A DNA stretch of 64,000 bases from Solirubrobacteraceae bacterium (GCA_031177685.1 JAPSGI010000013.1:33434-97433); one strand, 5' to 3'; positions 1 through 8,327 are shown, counted from the stretch's first letter. The notes: generated from the sequence alone by a model not told the origin. Translations and numbers: made by a program.

Positions 1-1308
1 GACGCCCGGCTCACCTCGCTGGTCGCGGCGGGCGGGCGCCTGTACGTCGCGGGAGCGTTCGGGAGCATCGGCGGTGCGGCGCGGTCGCGCCTGGCCGCGC
101 TGGACGCCGCCACGGGCACCGCGGACCCGACTTTTCGACCGGTGGCCGATGGCACGGTCCAGGCGCTCTCGCTGTCCGGCGGCCGGCTGTACGTCGCGGG
201 CGCGTTCCGCTCGATCGACGGGCTCGAGCGCAATCGCCTCGCCGCCGTGGATGCGACGACCGGCGCCGTCGATCCCGCCTTCGATCCCAACGCGGACGAC
301 AACGCGAACACGGTCGCGGTCAGTGGAGGGAGCGTCTTCGCCGGCGGGTTCTTCGAGAGCGTGGGCGGCCTGAGCCGGTACGGGCTGGCCGCCCTGCGGC
401 TGCCTCGCGGCGAGCCCGACCCGGCCTTCGACCCGCGCGTGGACGCGCGCGTCACCGCGCTCGCGGCGTCCAGGTCGCGCGTGTACGCGGGACTCGTGCG
501 GCGGTCGTCGACCGGCGTCGCGCCCGGGCGCGACGCCCTGCCGAGGGAAGGGCGCACCGTCGCCCTCGACGCGGCGGACGGGCGCTTGTCGCCCGGCTTC
601 CGAGCTCGGCGCGGCGCGGCCCGGAGCCTTGCGGCGTCGGACAGGCGAGTCTTCGTGGCGGGCCTGCCCGGGCGGCGCGTCGTGACGGCGCTGGACGCCC
701 GTACCGGCGTTCCCGATCTTCGCTTCCGCCCGCGGCTCGGCGGAACCGTCACATCGCTCGTGGCGGCCCGTGGCCGGCTGTTCGCAGGCGGTTTCCTCCA
801 GCCGCTCGCGCGCGGCGAGAAGACGCCCCTGCCTGATGCGCCGAATCTCGGCGTCGTGTCGCTTCAGCCCGCGACGGGGCTGCGGGCAGGCGGCTTCCAC
901 CCGCGCATCAAGCCGCATGCCACCGGCGTGGTAACTGGGATCGCACACGCCCGAGGCCGGTTGTACGTCAGCGGCGACTTCACCGCGGTGCGCGGCAAGC
1001 CGCGCCCGCATTTGGCCGCGCTTGACCCCTCCTCCGGAGCGGCCGACCCCCGCTTCCGGCCGCCTGGACTGCACACGGCCACGCAGCTCGCGGTCCTCGG
1101 CTCGCGGCTGTACGTCAACAGCTCCGCACGGGAGGCGGGACAGCTCACAGCGCTGAACGCCCGCACCGGCCGGCGCGGGCCCGGCAGCAGCATCCGAGTC
1201 ACCGGCTCGGTATGCATGCTCGCCAGCGTCGGCGGCCGGCTCTACGCCGGCGGCGACTTCATGCGGATCGCCGGCGGCGACCAGCCGCGACTGGCGGCGT
1301 TCGAATAG
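1..1308 (+). CDS. Delta-60 repeat (DUF5122-like) propeller protein, 5' end cut by window
   Basis: The frame is open from the first base of the window, so the N-terminus and any signal peptide lie outside; 435 residues are visible. About nine repeats of 40-50 residues follow one pattern: a GGRLYVAGAF-like strand, a G-rich turn, LAALDAxTG, then DPxFxP. This matches the delta-60 (DUF5122) repeat, which is predicted to fold as a beta-propeller and is common in secreted or surface proteins. Repeats 4 to 6 are the most degenerate. The last repeat ends at LAAFE just before the stop. No catalytic motif is visible. A structural or binding role outside the cell is inferred. It is not in an obvious operon with recD2, which starts 40 bases later with its own ribosome binding site. 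Confidence 0.8.
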   Translation, partial: DARLTSLVAAGGRLYVAGAFGSIGGAARSRLAALDAATGTADPTFRPVADGTVQALSLSGGRLYVAGAFRSIDGLERNRLAAVDATTGAVDPAFDPNADDNANTVAVSGGSVFAGGFFESVGGLSRYGLAALRLPRGEPDPAFDPRVDARVTALAASRSRVYAGLVRRSSTGVAPGRDALPREGRTVALDAADGRLSPGFRARRGAARSLAASDRRVFVAGLPGRRVVTALDARTGVPDLRFRPRLGGTVTSLVAARGRLFAGGFLQPLARGEKTPLPDAPNLGVVSLQPATGLRAGGFHPRIKPHATGVVTGIAHARGRLYVSGDFTAVRGKPRPHLAALDPSSGAADPRFRPPGLHTATQLAVLGSRLYVNSSAREAGQLTALNARTGRRGPGSSIRVTGSVCMLASVGGRLYAGGDFMRIAGGDQPRLAAFE

Positions 1309-1348
1309 GGCGCTGCACGTCTGGCTCGCGGGGGAAGCTTCCGTTGCG

Positions 1349-3517
1349 ATGGCTGACGAGGACGACCAGTTCGCGGGCGAGGTCACGGTTGCCCATCGCC
1401 GGTTCGTGAACGCCGAGACGGGCTTTGCCGTGCTCGAGTGCGAGGCCGAGGACGACTGGGTCGTCCTGAAGGGTCCGATCGCCCATCTGGAGGAAGAGGA
1501 CCGCGCGTACGTCATGGGCGCGTGGGAAGACGATTCGCGCTACGGACGCCAGGTGAAAGTTCGCGAGGCCCGTCCGCTCGCCCCGGCGGACGACGAGGCG
1601 GTCGTCAGCTACCTGAGCCGCGTCCGGCACGTCGGTCCGCGGCGAGCGAGGTCGCTGGTGGAGCGCTTCGGCGACGGGACGCTGGAGGCGATCGATCGCG
1701 ATCCCGGCGAGGCGTTCGCCGCGGTCGGGATGCCGGCACGCAAGGCGAGTGAGGCGGCGCGGTCGTGGGACGCGTTGCGCACGCTGCGCGAGTTGCATCT
1801 GCTGCTGGCTCCGCACGGCTTGGCGTACCTCGCCGCGCGCGTGCACAAGCACTACGGGGGCGCGGCGCACCGCGTCATCCGCGAGCGACCGTACGACCTG
1901 ACCGCCGTCTTCGGAGTGGGGTTCGCGGTCGCCGACCGGATCGCCCGCGGCACCGGGGTGCCGGCCGACAGCCCGCAGCGCGCCGCGGCCGCGGTGCTCC
2001 ACTGCCTGGTCGAGGCGGAGCGCCGCGGCAACACCTGCCTGCCGGTCGGCCGGCTGCGTGCGGACGCCGCCGAGCTGCTGGGGACCGAGCCGCCGTCCGA
2101 GGCCGAGCTGTCCGCGCTCGCCGCGGCGGGTGACCTGGCGTGGGTCGAGGGCGAGCCGGACGGCGGGCCGTGGGTCTATCGCGCGGAGACCGAGCGGCTG
2201 GAGGCGGAGCTGGCGGAGCTGGTGCTGGGGCTGTCGGGCTCGCAGCCGGGCGAGCGCTTGCGGCTTCCGGAGCAGGAGGTCGCTTCCGCGGGGATCGAGC
2301 CGGCCCCGGAGCAGTGGCAGGGCGTGCGCGCCGCGTTCGCGAGCCGGCTGTCGGTCATCACCGGCGGACCGGGCACCGGCAAGACCGCGACGATCGAGAC
2401 GATCGGCGCGATCGCGGCGCAGCAGGAGCTCAACGTGCTGCTCGTGGCGCCCACCGGTCGGGCCGCGAAGCGGATGACCGAGGCGACGGGGCTGCCCGCC
2501 TCGACGATCCACTCCGCGCTGGGGTGGATCCCCGGGCAGGGAGCGCTGCTGGACGAGGACGATTCGCTCTCGAGTGACCTGCTGATCGTCGACGAGGCGT
2601 CGATGGCAAGCCTCGAGGTGCTCGTGACGCTCCTGCGCGCGGTCGGCGCCGAGACCCATGTCGTGCTCGTGGGGGACGCGGACCAGCTCGCCCCGGTGGG
2701 GGCGGGCAAGCCGTTCGCCGAGCTCGTGGAGTCCGAGCTGGTGCCGACCGCGCGGCTCGAGCGGATCTTCCGCCAGGCCGCCGGCAGCATGATCGTCGTC
2801 GGCGCGCATGCCGTGCGCCGCGGCCACGTCCCCTCCTTCGAAAACCGCGAGGGGATGCAGCGCGACCTGTTCCTGATCGAGCGCTCCGACCCGGTCGCGG
2901 CGCGCGAGGAGATCGTCGACCTCGTCCGGGGTCGGCTGCCCGCGCACTACGGCGTCGATCTGCTCGCCGACGTCCAGGTCTTCACCCCGGTGCACGGCGG
3001 CGAGCTGGGCACCGAGAAGCTCAACACGGCCCTGCGCGCCGCGATCAACCCGGACGGCGAGCCCGCGTGCGGGGGACGGCTGCGGATCGGCGACAAGCTC
3101 ATGCTCACCGGTCGCAACCTGCACGAGCTGGGTCTGATGAACGGGACGCTGGTGCGGCTCGTGGCCGAGCGCCGGGACCCGGATGACGAGGACCGCGTCG
3201 CGGGCGCGGTCGTCGCGGGCGAGGACCAGGTCTTCCATCTCGGCGCCGAGGATCTGGACTCGCTGCAGCTGGCCTACGCTTGCTCCATCCACAAGGGCCA
3301 GGGCATCGAGCTGCCCGTGGCCGTCGTGGTCGCGCATCCCGCGGCGGGCCGCTGGTTCTTCCGGCGCGAGATGCTCTACACGGCGATGACGCGGGCCAGG
3401 CTCGCGACCGTGGTCGTCGGGACGCGGGAGGCCGTGGCGCGCGCGGCGCGGACCGCCGACACGGAACGGCGCTACAGCCGGCTGGGGACGCGGCTCGTGG
3501 CGGGCGAGGCGGTCTGA
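1349..3517 (+). CDS. recD2: ATP-dependent RecD2-type DNA helicase
   Basis: A 722-residue superfamily 1B 5'-3' DNA helicase of the RecD2/TraA type, which acts in DNA repair without RecBC. The N-terminus is OB-like; a helix-hairpin-helix (SRVRHVGPRRARSL) follows near residue 90. Walker A is GGPGTGKT near residue 340, Walker B is LLIVDEAS near residue 411, and the C-terminal SH3/UvrD_C_2-type part has AYACSIHKGQG near residue 641 and AMTRAR close to the end. The length is normal for RecD2. The ATG at 1349 follows a GGGGGAAG ribosome binding site at about 1330. No recB or recC lies nearby, which fits the stand-alone RecD2 class. The long open frames on the opposite strand here are shadows of the GC-rich codon pattern. 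Confidence 0.93.
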   Translation: MADEDDQFAGEVTVAHRRFVNAETGFAVLECEAEDDWVVLKGPIAHLEEEDRAYVMGAWEDDSRYGRQVKVREARPLAPADDEAVVSYLSRVRHVGPRRARSLVERFGDGTLEAIDRDPGEAFAAVGMPARKASEAARSWDALRTLRELHLLLAPHGLAYLAARVHKHYGGAAHRVIRERPYDLTAVFGVGFAVADRIARGTGVPADSPQRAAAAVLHCLVEAERRGNTCLPVGRLRADAAELLGTEPPSEAELSALAAAGDLAWVEGEPDGGPWVYRAETERLEAELAELVLGLSGSQPGERLRLPEQEVASAGIEPAPEQWQGVRAAFASRLSVITGGPGTGKTATIETIGAIAAQQELNVLLVAPTGRAAKRMTEATGLPASTIHSALGWIPGQGALLDEDDSLSSDLLIVDEASMASLEVLVTLLRAVGAETHVVLVGDADQLAPVGAGKPFAELVESELVPTARLERIFRQAAGSMIVVGAHAVRRGHVPSFENREGMQRDLFLIERSDPVAAREEIVDLVRGRLPAHYGVDLLADVQVFTPVHGGELGTEKLNTALRAAINPDGEPACGGRLRIGDKLMLTGRNLHELGLMNGTLVRLVAERRDPDDEDRVAGAVVAGEDQVFHLGAEDLDSLQLAYACSIHKGQGIELPVAVVVAHPAAGRWFFRREMLYTAMTRARLATVVVGTREAVARAARTADTERRYSRLGTRLVAGEAV

Positions 3518-3551
3518 ACTGCTGACGCCGCATCGCGAGTACCGTGGGCTC

Positions 3552-4442
3552 GTGCGCAAACGCCACCTGATCGCGCCGCTCGCCTGCCTGGCGCTGGCCG
3601 GCGCGATTCAGCCGGCCGCTGCGCCCGCCGCCCACGTCAGCGCCGAGCCAGAGGCATCGGCGAGGCTCGGCGAGCGCCTGGGCTCCCAGTCCTGGATCGT
3701 CGTCGTGGACTGGAGCATCAACTGCAGGGGTGCGGCGAATCCATCCCACGGCGGCAACCTGTACCTCGTGGATGTGGACACCGGCGAGCAGATCTACATG
3801 GGGGGCACCTTCCAGCCGTCGGGCAGCGACCGCCAGTCCGTGGCCAGGCGCACCCGGCCGCGGCGAGTCCAGCCGCGGCTCAAGGCGTCCTGCTTCGAAA
3901 ACGGGCCCGGTCTGCACGGCTCCGGCGCGAAGGAGGTCGTCGGCAACGTCGTGACCGTTCCCGCGCGCGGGGACGAGGACGGCGACGGCCGGGTGGATCC
4001 GTCCGGCGGCGGTGGCGGCGGGGGCGGGGGCCTGGGCGGCGGTTCGACCGATCCCCTGCGGCGCGGCGGCTGCGCCCGCCGGGTCGTCGGCACGGGGCGA
4101 CCGGACCGGCTCATCGGCTCCGGCGGCGGCGATCTGATCTTCGGGCTGGGCGGCGGAGACCTGATCCGCGGCCGGTCCGGCCACGATTGCCTGCTCGGCG
4201 CGGCCGGCGACGACCGTCTCCACGGAGGCGACGGCTGGGACCGGCTGAGGGGCGGCGCAGGAGCCGATCTCCTGGTCGGAGGCCGCGGGCGCAACGCGTA
4301 TTCGGGCGGCCCCGGCAGGGACCGCATCCTCGCCGTGAACGGCCAGCGCGACCTGGTGTCCTGCGGGCCGGGCCGCGACCGCGCCCGCGTCGATCGCCAG
4401 GACACGGTGCGCGGCTGCGAGAGCGTCACCCGGGTCGGCTAG
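3552..4442 (+). CDS. Exported RTX-type calcium-binding repeat protein
   Basis: A 296-residue protein with a GTG start. A basic N-terminus plus a hydrophobic stretch (residues 5-30, ending in an Ala-rich segment) looks like a signal peptide. A unique domain with two cysteines fills residues 40-140, a Gly-rich linker lies near residue 155, and then come GGxGxD-type nonapeptide repeats (GGGDLIFGLGGGDLIRG, GAAGDDRLHGGDG). These are hemolysin-type repeats that form a calcium-binding beta-roll in known families. The C-terminal cap, CGPGRDRARVD...GCE, is shared with the much larger protein at 19517. Function beyond export and calcium binding is unknown. It is the last host gene before the integrated element. 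Confidence 0.82.
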   Translation: MRKRHLIAPLACLALAGAIQPAAAPAAHVSAEPEASARLGERLGSQSWIVVVDWSINCRGAANPSHGGNLYLVDVDTGEQIYMGGTFQPSGSDRQSVARRTRPRRVQPRLKASCFENGPGLHGSGAKEVVGNVVTVPARGDEDGDGRVDPSGGGGGGGGGLGGGSTDPLRRGGCARRVVGTGRPDRLIGSGGGDLIFGLGGGDLIRGRSGHDCLLGAAGDDRLHGGDGWDRLRGGAGADLLVGGRGRNAYSGGPGRDRILAVNGQRDLVSCGPGRDRARVDRQDTVRGCESVTRVG

Positions 4443-4457
4443 CCCTACTCGGGGGTC

Positions 4458-4523
4458 CCTCGAGTGCGCCTGGGGTGACTCGAACACCCACCGGCCTTAC
4501 GGCCGACAAGGCCCTCAACCTTG
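4458..4523. repeat. Left attachment site: displaced 3' half of tRNA-Leu
   Basis: This 66-base copy is identical to 14656-14721. It covers the tRNA from the anticodon loop to the 3' end plus a few bases beyond. It lacks the 5' half of the tRNA, so it cannot make a functional tRNA. Identity stops sharply: 4457 is C where 14655 is T, and 4524 is G where 14722 is C. In tRNA-targeted integration this is the original tRNA tail pushed away by the element. Confidence 0.93.
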
Positions 4524-4602
4524 GCCGTGCCTGGTTCGTGGTGTTCGCGGTGGTTCGAAATGCCCGTGGGGGCGGGGTTGGGCGAACGTGGCGAACGTTC
4601 TG

Positions 4603-4633
4603 TGACAACGCGGATGTTGTCACGGCGTTGTCA
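4603..4633. promoter_or_regulatory. Left arm-type integrase binding repeats (GTTGTCA x3)
   Basis: Three heptamers GTTGTCA occur here: inverted at 4603-4609 and direct at 4616-4622 and 4627-4633. The 11-mer GGATGTTGTCA (4612-4622) recurs exactly at 14579-14589 near the other end of the element. Short repeats just inside both att sites are typical arm-type sites for tyrosine integrases. The assignment is inferred from position and repetition. Confidence 0.6.
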
Positions 4634-4673
4634 TGGGCGGATGGCCGCGATCCCTGGCCACCGCTGATGCGTC

Positions 4674-5207
4674 CTAGGCCATGGGTGGGCTCTCCCAAGC
4701 CTCGTAGTCCAGCGTCCGAACGATCGAGGCGGGTTCGAGGCGGTCGAAGAAGATCGCCAGCACGGTCCCCGAGCCCGTCGCCGAGGGCGCGATGATGCCC
4801 TCCCGTCCCGTGTACTCGGCGGCCTCGCCGATCGCTTGGCAGGCCCTGAGCTCGTCGCCTTGCACGTCCTCATCCTTGAGCTCCACCGCGGCCCGCGCCG
4901 CTTCCGGACGCAGGTCTACAAGTTCGACCACGTGAAGTTCGTAGCGGTACAGGCGGCGAGGGAGGAAGTCCTCGGGGCGACGGCCGACGCGGCGGGCCAT
5001 GCGCTCGAACTCCGCGATCGCCGTCGCGCGCTCCACAGCCAGATACAGGGTTGCGAAGCTTCCGCGCGGGTTCCATCGACCGCCCTGGCTGCGGGCGCCC
5101 GCTCCCGACAGAGGGTTCCATCTAGCCGCGAGGTGGCGGTACGCTGGACCCTCGTAGGCGGTTGGTGCGAGGCCGTCAACCGCCGCGACGAGATCGGGAG
5201 ACGGCAC
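4674..5207 (-). CDS. RES-domain toxin
   Basis: A 177-residue RES-family protein. Known members (for example MbcT) consume cellular NAD+ and are held in check by an Xre/MbcA/ParS antitoxin. The family signature is visible as an Arg near YRHLAARWNP, then a Ser/Gly segment and GGRWNPRG (residues about 23-50), followed by LYLAVERATAIAEFER. The length is typical. The GTG start at 5207 lies 8 bases after the antitoxin stop, so the two form an operon transcribed leftward, antitoxin first. The pair sits next to the left att site, a usual place for element-stabilising genes. No disruption is visible. Confidence 0.88.
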   Translation of the reverse strand: MPSPDLVAAVDGLAPTAYEGPAYRHLAARWNPLSGAGARSQGGRWNPRGSFATLYLAVERATAIAEFERMARRVGRRPEDFLPRRLYRYELHVVELVDLRPEAARAAVELKDEDVQGDELRACQAIGEAAEYTGREGIIAPSATGSGTVLAIFFDRLEPASIVRTLDYEAWESPPMA

Positions 5208-5215
5208 TCAGCGGG

Positions 5216-5554
5216 CTACGCGTAGACGCCTTCGGCCATGGCGTCGATGGCGCCAAGGACACGTCGGTACTCACGATCCCGCAGCAGCTCAACAGGTTTG
5301 TGGTGGTCAAGCAGCGGATTCGGTGTGAAGAGCCAGTCGTGCGCCGCCTGGGGCCTGAGGACACCGGAGAGCTGCTCGAGCACTGCGATCAACTCCAGGA
5401 GGCGCTCCCGCGCGTCCGGGCGCGGCTCCGTCTCGCCCTGTAGCCAGCGCGCCACGGTGCGGGGGTTCGCGTCAAGGACCCGGGCGATGTCCGCCTGTTG
5501 AAGCGCGATCAATGAACTCGCCTGCTCCAGCTTGTGCGCCAGGGCCGCCAACAC
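5216..5554 (-). CDS. Xre/MbcA/ParS-type antitoxin paired with RES toxin
   Basis: A 112-residue partner of the RES toxin downstream. Residues about 15-40 form a helix-turn-helix (QQADIARVLDANPRTVARWL). The C-terminal half carries the toxin-binding domain of this antitoxin family, with WLFTPNPLLDHHKPVELL and a tail DAMAEGVYA. Such antitoxins bind their own promoter and block the toxin's active site. The GTG start is at 5554, and only 44 bases separate it from the divergent gene at 5599, so the short shared promoter region is probably autoregulated by this protein (inference). Confidence 0.88.
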   Translation of the reverse strand: MLAALAHKLEQASSLIALQQADIARVLDANPRTVARWLQGETEPRPDARERLLELIAVLEQLSGVLRPQAAHDWLFTPNPLLDHHKPVELLRDREYRRVLGAIDAMAEGVYA

Positions 5555-5598
5555 GTCTCCTCTCTGTCGTCCGCTGTGTCACCTACAGTGTCGGCTCT

Positions 5599-6849
5599 AT
5601 GTCGGACAGCGTAGCGGAGCGCCCGCTCTTCCTGGACGAATCGACGTTCCTGACGCGGATCACCCGCCAGGACGGCCGCGCGATCGAGGACGCGCTCGGG
5701 GGGCCCACACTCTTCGAGGAGGGGGTCAAACTGGCCGGGGGTGTCGTCGAAGCGACCTATGCCGCAGCGGACCCGCCTCTGCTCAAGCGACTCCGGGCCG
5801 ACCGCGTGCCCTACGTGGTCGATCCACAAACGGTTCGCTTCACCGGCGAGCGCTTTCTCCAGGTGGGCCAGTTTGAACGAATCCCGTATGCCCCAAAAGC
5901 TCCGCTTCGACCAGGCGACCTGACTAACTCGGCGGCGGCCGAGCTTGCGCTTGCAGTGATGCGCTTCCAGCAGGACGTAGGCGCCTCGTGCTACCTCGCC
6001 GCTGTACTTCCGCAGCAGGACGCCGACCTGCAAGCGTGGATGATCCACAACGAGCAGCTTCTGGCGGCGTCGTGTGCGGCCAATGGCACCGGGGAAATCG
6101 AACGGCGACCCCTGATCGCGCAGGTCGTACCTGGGCGACAGACTCTCGCGAGCCCCGAGCTGGTCATGAATCGGCTTATGGACCACCCAATCGACGCCGT
6201 GTACGTCCAACCTCTGCGTCTGAATCCCGCGCACGACAGCCTGGAGAAGCTCGCTCAGTACGTCGAGTTCCTACTCGCCATCCGGGACTGCGGCGTGAGT
6301 GTGATCGCGGGCCGGGTGGGGGCGTTCGGGTTGGTGCTTCAGGCGCTGGGCATCCCGAGCTTCGACTCCGGACTGTGTCAGGCCGAGGCATTCGATCTGG
6401 CCAGCTTGAACCGGCCGCTTACAGAGCGAGAGCGCCAGCGCCGGGCCGATGGGTCGTCTGGTGGGGGCGATAGGCGGGTCTACTTCGAGCTACTGAAGAC
6501 GACGCTCAAGGGCCGGCACGCGCGGGCCATCCTGAGCGATCGCCAGCTGCGGGCCCGGTTCACGTGCTCGCTTGGCTGCTGCCAGCACGGCGGGTTCGAG
6601 GAACTGCCCAACCGTCGCCGGAAGCACTATCTCTGGGTCCGCCATCACGAGGTCAAGGAGCTCTCGAACCAGCCCACTGCAGAACTCCGCCGTGATTGGG
6701 TCCACGAGCGCCTACGCGATGCCCGAGGCGCCGGCAGCGCTGTACGCAAGGCTCTCTCGAACGGCGGTGCGGACCTGCCCACATTCGAGCACCTGGATCG
6801 GTGGATCGGGGTCCTCGCTCGCCAGACGCGGCTGACCGCCGCCGCCTGA
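5599..6849 (+). CDS. Unknown 416-residue element-borne protein, TIM-barrel-like pattern, Cys cluster
   Basis: I do not recognise a named family. The ATG at 5599 gives a 416-residue soluble protein without signal peptide or membrane segments. The middle (residues about 190-275) alternates strands and helices as in a TIM-barrel, for example DAVYVQPLRLNP, GVSVIAGRVGAFG and LGIPSFDSG. A cysteine/histidine cluster FTCSLGCCQHGGFEE follows near residue 323 and could bind metal. It is transcribed divergently from the RES/Xre pair over a 44-base gap, so it may share its regulation. Less GC-rich codon choices than in flanking host genes fit its location on a mobile element. A defence or element-maintenance role is possible but unproven. 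Confidence 0.6.
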   Translation: MSDSVAERPLFLDESTFLTRITRQDGRAIEDALGGPTLFEEGVKLAGGVVEATYAAADPPLLKRLRADRVPYVVDPQTVRFTGERFLQVGQFERIPYAPKAPLRPGDLTNSAAAELALAVMRFQQDVGASCYLAAVLPQQDADLQAWMIHNEQLLAASCAANGTGEIERRPLIAQVVPGRQTLASPELVMNRLMDHPIDAVYVQPLRLNPAHDSLEKLAQYVEFLLAIRDCGVSVIAGRVGAFGLVLQALGIPSFDSGLCQAEAFDLASLNRPLTERERQRRADGSSGGGDRRVYFELLKTTLKGRHARAILSDRQLRARFTCSLGCCQHGGFEELPNRRRKHYLWVRHHEVKELSNQPTAELRRDWVHERLRDARGAGSAVRKALSNGGADLPTFEHLDRWIGVLARQTRLTAAA

Positions 6850-6898
6850 GCTGACGCCATCTGATCGTGTCCAACGCTGGGATCGACGTGGCCGGGAC

Positions 6899-7120
6899 TA
6901 ACCGGTTCGCGCTTGATCTCGTCGGCCTCGAAGACGTCGCCGCGCTCGTAGTCCTGGCGCGCGCCCCGTACGGCGGCGTCTTCGTTCGCGGTTGAGGACT
7001 CGCCGTCGAGGGGTGCGGCGTCAAGGAGCGTGGTCACCGCGTCTGGGTCGCCAGCCCGGCGCTCGTCGATGAAATCCAGGGCCGCCTCGGCCTCTCGTCC
7101 GTCCAACGCCGCGCCAGCGA
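6899..7120 (-). pseudogene. Relic of an antitoxin-like gene
   Basis: On the minus strand this stretch reads LDGREAEAALDFIDE, then LLDAAPLD, a Glu-rich linker, and DYERGDVFEADEIKRE. This resembles the C-terminal half of small antitoxins that end in an (A/E)EAR-x-D...EEIKREL pattern. There is no matching start codon: upstream the similarity continues only in another frame (VFEWLAELDSLA). Downstream the frame runs on past the expected end into the neighbouring gene. I read this as a frameshifted remnant. It accounts for most of the otherwise empty 6850-7233 gap. The exact family is uncertain. Confidence 0.4.
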
Positions 7121-7233
7121 GTCGAGCTCGGCAAGCCACTCGAAGACACGTAGAGCGGTGAGCACCGCCTCCTAGCGCTCGGCCACCGTTGCCGGAGACT
7201 GGTTTCGCGACGCTACCAGGCGACGTTAGCGCG

Positions 7234-7740
7234 CTAGCCGACGAGCTCGATTCCAGCGCGGCGAAGGCCCGAGTCGTAGTCGTGGCTAGCGGATAGTCCA
7301 TGCACGATCCTCAGCAGCCGGTACTGCCACTCCGTGATCGAGTACGGCATCTGCACTTGCTTTCCAGGAAGGACCTCTTCGAGGGTGACCGCCGGGAGCG
7401 GGAGCGCGTACCGGCCTCCATCCACGGCTACGTACCGCTCACGCAGAACCGGCTGTCCCCGCCAGAGGACGTCGGCGTGGTAGCCGCTCGCCGACGTGTC
7501 GGCGAAGGGCTGGGTCCACGGCTCGCTGAAGTGCTTCCGCCACGGCAAGCCCCAGGCGAGCCCGACGTCGATGTTCTCCTTGAGGACAGCCCGCCCCTGG
7601 TACTCGTCGTGGAATAGCCGCCACTCTTCTCCGACGCTCCCCTCGCAGAACTCGTTGAGGAATGTGGGTCCGCCGCCCAGGTCATGCCAGTCCTCGGGCT
7701 CGCTCTCACGGACTATGCGCCGGAGATCATCAAGTCTCAT
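7234..7740 (-). CDS. Hypothetical protein, 168 aa
   Basis: Family not recognised. The ATG at 7740 gives a soluble, acidic and Trp-rich protein (ESEPEDWHDLGGG, WGLPWRKHF, SITEWQYRLL) with no signal peptide or membrane helix. The composition looks like a real folded protein, unlike the Ser/Arg-rich shadow frames around it. It lies on the element, oriented the same way as the small gene upstream at 7808-8008, with a 67-base gap between them. Confidence 0.6.
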   Translation of the reverse strand: MRLDDLRRIVRESEPEDWHDLGGGPTFLNEFCEGSVGEEWRLFHDEYQGRAVLKENIDVGLAWGLPWRKHFSEPWTQPFADTSASGYHADVLWRGQPVLRERYVAVDGGRYALPLPAVTLEEVLPGKQVQMPYSITEWQYRLLRIVHGLSASHDYDSGLRRAGIELVG

Positions 7741-7807
7741 GGGCGAGCGTCCATCAGTCGAACCATGACCTCATGGTCCCGCAGCCTGCGGACACCTTCG
7801 TCGCGGC

Positions 7808-8008
7808 TCAGAGCAATTCGCCTCGGTCCGCTGCATCTGCAATCGCGCGGGTGATGCCTGCCAGCTCGCCGCTCCAGTCAGCCATGTCCCGCCAGCTCAC
7901 GGCCGTCAGCGCGTCGTGCTGCTCGATGAGTTCGACCATGTCGTGGACGAGCAAGCCGATCCGATCCCTGGCGGCGTCCACAAGGATGTGCAGGTCAAAT
8001 GGATCCAA
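7808..8008 (-). CDS. Hypothetical small protein, 66 aa
   Basis: A 66-residue acidic, probably all-helical protein (DLHILVDAARDRIGLLVHD, TRAIADAADRGELL). The TTG start at 8008 lies 15 bases from the first of two large palindromes at 8024-8076. The gene is divergent from the small HTH gene at 8115, so both are probably controlled from the shared region. No family recognised. The size and placement resemble a toxin-antitoxin or phage-control module, but nothing in the sequence proves that. Confidence 0.5.
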   Translation of the reverse strand: MDPFDLHILVDAARDRIGLLVHDMVELIEQHDALTAVSWRDMADWSGELAGITRAIADAADRGELL

Positions 8009-8023
8009 GCGCGGAAAAGGTGC

Positions 8024-8076
8024 TGTCTAGTGGGACTAGACACAAGCGTACCACGCCTGTCTAGCGTCGCTAGACA
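8024..8076. promoter_or_regulatory. Two palindromic operators, TGTCTAG-N5-CTAGACA
   Basis: Two perfect inverted repeats lie in the divergent intergenic region. Site 1 (8024-8042) has 8-base arms TGTCTAGT/ACTAGACA around GGG. Site 2 (8058-8076) has arms TGTCTAGC/GCTAGACA around GTC. The outer seven bases of the arms are the same in both sites and the centres are 34 bp apart. They lie between a leftward and a rightward gene, the latter encoding a small HTH protein, so autoregulation by that protein is the natural inference. Confidence 0.75.
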
Positions 8077-8114
8077 CTTCGCCGCCCAGGTGGTCCGCCG
8101 TAGACTCGCCTTCG

Positions 8115-8327
8115 ATGGACAAGAAGGCCCTGGTCGACGCTCAACGGCGCTACGAGAAGAAGGCGGCCGAACTCGATGCTGCGATGGAGAGGGCACGCGC
8201 CGAACGTGACGGAGCCTTCCGCAAGGCCCACCAGGCCGGTATGTCTATGCGAGCAATCGGCGAACTCGTCGGCATGAGCCACCAGCGCGTCGCTCAGATC
8301 GTTTGGGGCGGGTCCAGGAAGCGCTGA
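8115..8327 (+). CDS. Small helix-turn-helix protein, 70 aa
   Basis: A 70-residue basic protein. The first half is a charged amphipathic helix (ALVDAQRRYEKKAAELDAAM...) that could dimerise. The second half is a helix-turn-helix of resolvase/sigma-region-4 type: AGMSMRAIGELVGMSHQRV followed by AQIVW. It ends with a basic GGSRKR tail. The ATG at 8115 follows the two palindromes by 38 bases. I infer that it binds them as a dimer and regulates itself and the divergent gene. It is an element-borne regulator of unknown targets. Confidence 0.7.
   Translation: MDKKALVDAQRRYEKKAAELDAAMERARAERDGAFRKAHQAGMSMRAIGELVGMSHQRVAQIVWGGSRKR

Noticed and set aside
1259..3559. Very long minus-strand frame opposite recD2
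   Set aside because: The translation is Arg/Asp/Gly/His-rich shadow sequence of a GC-rich gene; no domain is seen. The same holds for the long frames opposite 22.9-25.7, 25.8-27.5, 39.1-41.0 and 43.6-46.2 kb.
4458..4523. A second tRNA-Leu gene
   Set aside because: Only the 3' half is present; there is no D-arm or 5' acceptor strand. It is the left att site.
4590..4602. Possible SOS box around GCGAACGTGGCGAACGTTC
   Set aside because: The half-sites do not have the four-base spacing of CGAAC-N4-GTTCG, unlike the two perfect boxes at lexA and imuB.
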